DNA from: Lachnospiraceae bacterium
GTDB taxonomy: Bacteria; Bacillota; Clostridia; Lachnospirales; Lachnospiraceae
DNA: 64,000 nucleotides
Reading direction: 5' to 3'
Assembly (NCBI GenBank): GCA_900771995.1
Contig: CAAGQC010000055.1
Location: forward strand, 6,622-70,621
A program made the translations under genes and the position numbers. This document shows positions 62,062 through 64,000 of this stretch, in pieces (the stretch's first letter is position 1; each line of letters begins with the position of its first letter). The notes beneath the pieces were generated by a model, which saw only the letters and a program-made list of their open reading frames with translations, had not been told where the DNA came from and did no database searches.

Positions 62062-62979
62062 CTATTCGCCCATCTCAATGTCTTTCGGATTATATCCGAA
62101 GTTCTTAAGCAGGATATCGCTGTCTCTCCAGTCCTTCTTCACCTTCACCCAGAGCTGCAGATTCACTTTCATTTCCAGCATATCCTCGATCTCCGGACGG
62201 GCCTGGGAACCGATCTTTTTCAACATCTGGCCGCCCTTGCCGATGATGATGCCCTTGTGGGAATCTCTCTCGCAGATGATCGTGGCCTCGATGTCACAGA
62301 TCCGTCCTCTCTCCTTCATGCTTTCCACCGTGACGGCGATGCCGTGTGGAATCTCCTCAGACAGCAGTCTCAGGGCTTTTTCCCGGATCAGTTCCGCCAC
62401 GATCTGGCGCATGGGCTGGTCGGTGATGGTATCCTCATCATAAAAAGCCGGTCCGTAGGGCAGATATTTTAAAATGCACTGGATCAGCACATCCGTATTG
62501 TCTCCCTTTAAGGCGGACACCGGAACGATCTCCTGAAAATCCAGTTCCTTGCGGTAGGTATCTATAAATGCCAGGATCTCTTCCTTTTTTACGGTGTCCG
62601 TCTTGTTGATCACCAGGATCACGGGTGTCTTGGTCTTCTTCAGCTGTTCGATAATGTGACGTTCTCCGGCACCGATGAAATTCGTAGGCTCCACCAGCCA
62701 CAAAATCACATCCACATCGTTTAACGTATGCTCCGCAACGTTCACCATGTAGTCCCCCAGCTTGTTTTTCGCCTTATGGATACCGGGAGTGTCCAGGAAT
62801 ACGATCTGTCCCTCTTCCAGGGTCAGGACCGTCTGGATACGGTTACGGGTGGTCTGCGGTTTGTTGGATGTAATAGCGATCTTCTGTCCGATCAGACGGT
62901 TCATCAGTGTGGACTTTCCTACGTTGGGGCGTCCGATCAGTGTGGCAAAGCCGGATTTGTATGCCGGATTTTCGTTCAT
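62062..62979 (-). CDS. era: GTPase Era
   Basis: The 305-residue GTPase binds 16S rRNA and helps 30S maturation. G1 GRPNVGKST, G3 DTPGIHK and G4 NKTD are present. The C-terminal KH domain includes GIIIGKGGQMLKKIG. It starts 1 nt after the DUF4349 gene's stop codon. Confidence 0.98.
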   Translation of the reverse strand: MNENPAYKSGFATLIGRPNVGKSTLMNRLIGQKIAITSNKPQTTRNRIQTVLTLEEGQIVFLDTPGIHKAKNKLGDYMVNVAEHTLNDVDVILWLVEPTNFIGAGERHIIEQLKKTKTPVILVINKTDTVKKEEILAFIDTYRKELDFQEIVPVSALKGDNTDVLIQCILKYLPYGPAFYDEDTITDQPMRQIVAELIREKALRLLSEEIPHGIAVTVESMKERGRICDIEATIICERDSHKGIIIGKGGQMLKKIGSQARPEIEDMLEMKVNLQLWVKVKKDWRDSDILLKNFGYNPKDIEMGE

Positions 62980-62980
62980 A

Positions 62981-64000
62981 TTAATTCTCCTGTTCTTTAC
63001 TGTTTTCTACATTTTCCAAAGTTTTCTGCATTTTTGCTTCCTCTTCGGCTTTTCTTTTCTGTTCCTCCGCACGGATCCGCTTCGTGCGCTTTTTGATCTT
63101 TTTTAAGATCAGTACGATGATTGCGATCACGATGGCCCAGATCACCAGATAAGGGATATGGATCACGAACCAGATGGCCGCTTCCTTCATTCCCTCGCCG
63201 ATACTCTTCAGGCTGTCCAGGAATCCCGTGGAGATCCGTTCCCAGGTAGTCTCTTCCTCTACCGGCGTATAAACCTCTACCTCATCAATATAGAGGTATA
63301 CAGTGCTGTAGTCAACCTGATTATCATAACTGCGCAGCTGGGATTCCATGCTTTCCAGCTGGTATCTCACATCGGACAGACGCTGTTCGATGGTGATGAT
63401 ATCTTCAATGCTCTCCGCCTGCTCTAACAGCTGTAACAGTCTCTCCTGTTCGGTCTGCAGGGCATCCCGGTGGCTTTCAAGATCCACATAGGTCAATGTC
63501 ACATCCTGCACATTCTCTGAGCGGCTGGTCACATTGCCCAGGTCGGATACGGTATTTAAGAACTCATCCAGCCGGTCCTTCGGAATGCGGATCGTCATGT
63601 TGGCATTCCGGGTAGAACTGTAATTGTAATAACTACTGCCGTTGTAGGCATCCAGACTTTCTATGTAACCGCCCAGTTCCGTCACTTTGTTCTCCACGGA
63701 AGCCAACAGCTTGTCATACTCTCTGGTCTCCACATTCATGTCCACGTTTTTGATCAGCTTCCGCTCCGTGGTGGCTGCACTGACTGCTCCTTCTTCCGTC
63801 ACGGCGTTATCCGTACCGGCTGCGTTTTCTGCGTATTTTCCTGCAGTGTCTGTGCCAAATCCGCTGTCAGAATAAGACTGTGCCGGGGCTGAAGCAGACT
63901 CGTTAGCGGACGACACAGCAAAATCCGCATCCATCAGATCGCTGATGCCGTATTGGCCGCCCGCTGCGCTACCACAGGCGGTAAGGGAAAATACCATACC
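62981..64000 (-). CDS. DUF4349 lipoprotein, 5' end beyond window
   Basis: At least 339 residues are seen, and the true start lies past the window edge. The visible N-terminus has the lipobox SLTAC. The middle has a DUF4349 domain with a long coiled coil (about 150-230), followed by a membrane helix near 275-300 and a Lys/Arg/Glu-rich cytoplasmic tail. Function is not established. It is encoded directly upstream of era. Confidence 0.85.
   Translation of the reverse strand, partial: GMVFSLTACGSAAGGQYGISDLMDADFAVSSANESASAPAQSYSDSGFGTDTAGKYAENAAGTDNAVTEEGAVSAATTERKLIKNVDMNVETREYDKLLASVENKVTELGGYIESLDAYNGSSYYNYSSTRNANMTIRIPKDRLDEFLNTVSDLGNVTSRSENVQDVTLTYVDLESHRDALQTEQERLLQLLEQAESIEDIITIEQRLSDVRYQLESMESQLRSYDNQVDYSTVYLYIDEVEVYTPVEEETTWERISTGFLDSLKSIGEGMKEAAIWFVIHIPYLVIWAIVIAIIVLILKKIKKRTKRIRAEEQKRKAEEEAKMQKTLENVENSKEQEN

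Overview
The window is about 64 kb of a low-to-mid GC Gram-positive chromosome. It most likely comes from an anaerobic, spore-forming member of the Clostridia, Lachnospiraceae-like. This is inferred from gene content: an Rnf complex in the order rnfCDGEAB, Na+-translocating decarboxylase subunits, ATP-dependent PEP carboxykinase, a class B sortase, SpoIID- and SleB-type proteins, strong GGAGG ribosome binding sites and clostridial-style operons. No species name can be supported from the sequence alone. Almost every gene is on the minus strand. The plus-strand exceptions are a Cys-rich small protein with two small unknown genes, tyrA, an HNH/AP2-type protein and a yprB-like nuclease. No tRNA or rRNA gene, CRISPR array, insertion sequence or phage was seen.

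Layout, left to right. 1-5676: an incomplete giant leucine-rich-repeat surface protein preceded in its operon by a class B sortase. 5824-6982: three small plus-strand genes with promoters that resemble mother-cell sporulation promoters. 7010-13330: leuS, an EF-G paralogue and a formate/nitrite channel (focA-like) with a structured leader; a 52-bp tandem array lies between the last two. 13524-14624: tyrA. 14704-21054: two runs of overlapping genes, spoIID-like/yihY and M18 aminopeptidase/queA/pilZ/vanZ. 21093-21323: 6S RNA. 21451-28321: pckA, an M24 aminopeptidase, deoC, thrC and a SleB-like hydrolase. 28402-35446: the HNH/AP2 gene, then a GH25-like protein encoded directly downstream of the rnf operon.

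35669-43205: a yprB-like nuclease, then a long minus-strand run (tetR, rpiR, FAD oxidoreductase, cmk, ispH, rpsA, cheR). 43361-48720: a decarboxylase cluster with two different carboxyltransferase subunits sharing one beta, one gamma-like and one biotin carrier subunit. 48918-54739: two D-Ala-D-Ala carboxypeptidases, scpA/scpB, a metallophosphoesterase, a membrane protein and rpsU. 54878-63997: a Na+ symporter, alaS, glyS, a lipoprotein, recO, a yqzL-like gene, era and an incomplete DUF4349 lipoprotein.

Together the central genes describe an ion-gradient economy. Rnf pumps ions with electrons passing from ferredoxin to NAD+, the decarboxylase pumps Na+, and the NSS transporter spends Na+. The most unusual observations are these: a 52-bp tandem array whose minus strand repeats a ribosome-site-plus-13-codon micro-ORF; a terminator-like hairpin ending exactly at a carboxypeptidase start codon; a Cys-rich duplicated peptide with a sigma-E-like promoter; a structured leader before focA; a GH25 protein lacking catalytic residues; and an HNH/AP2 protein that has lost its HNH histidine.
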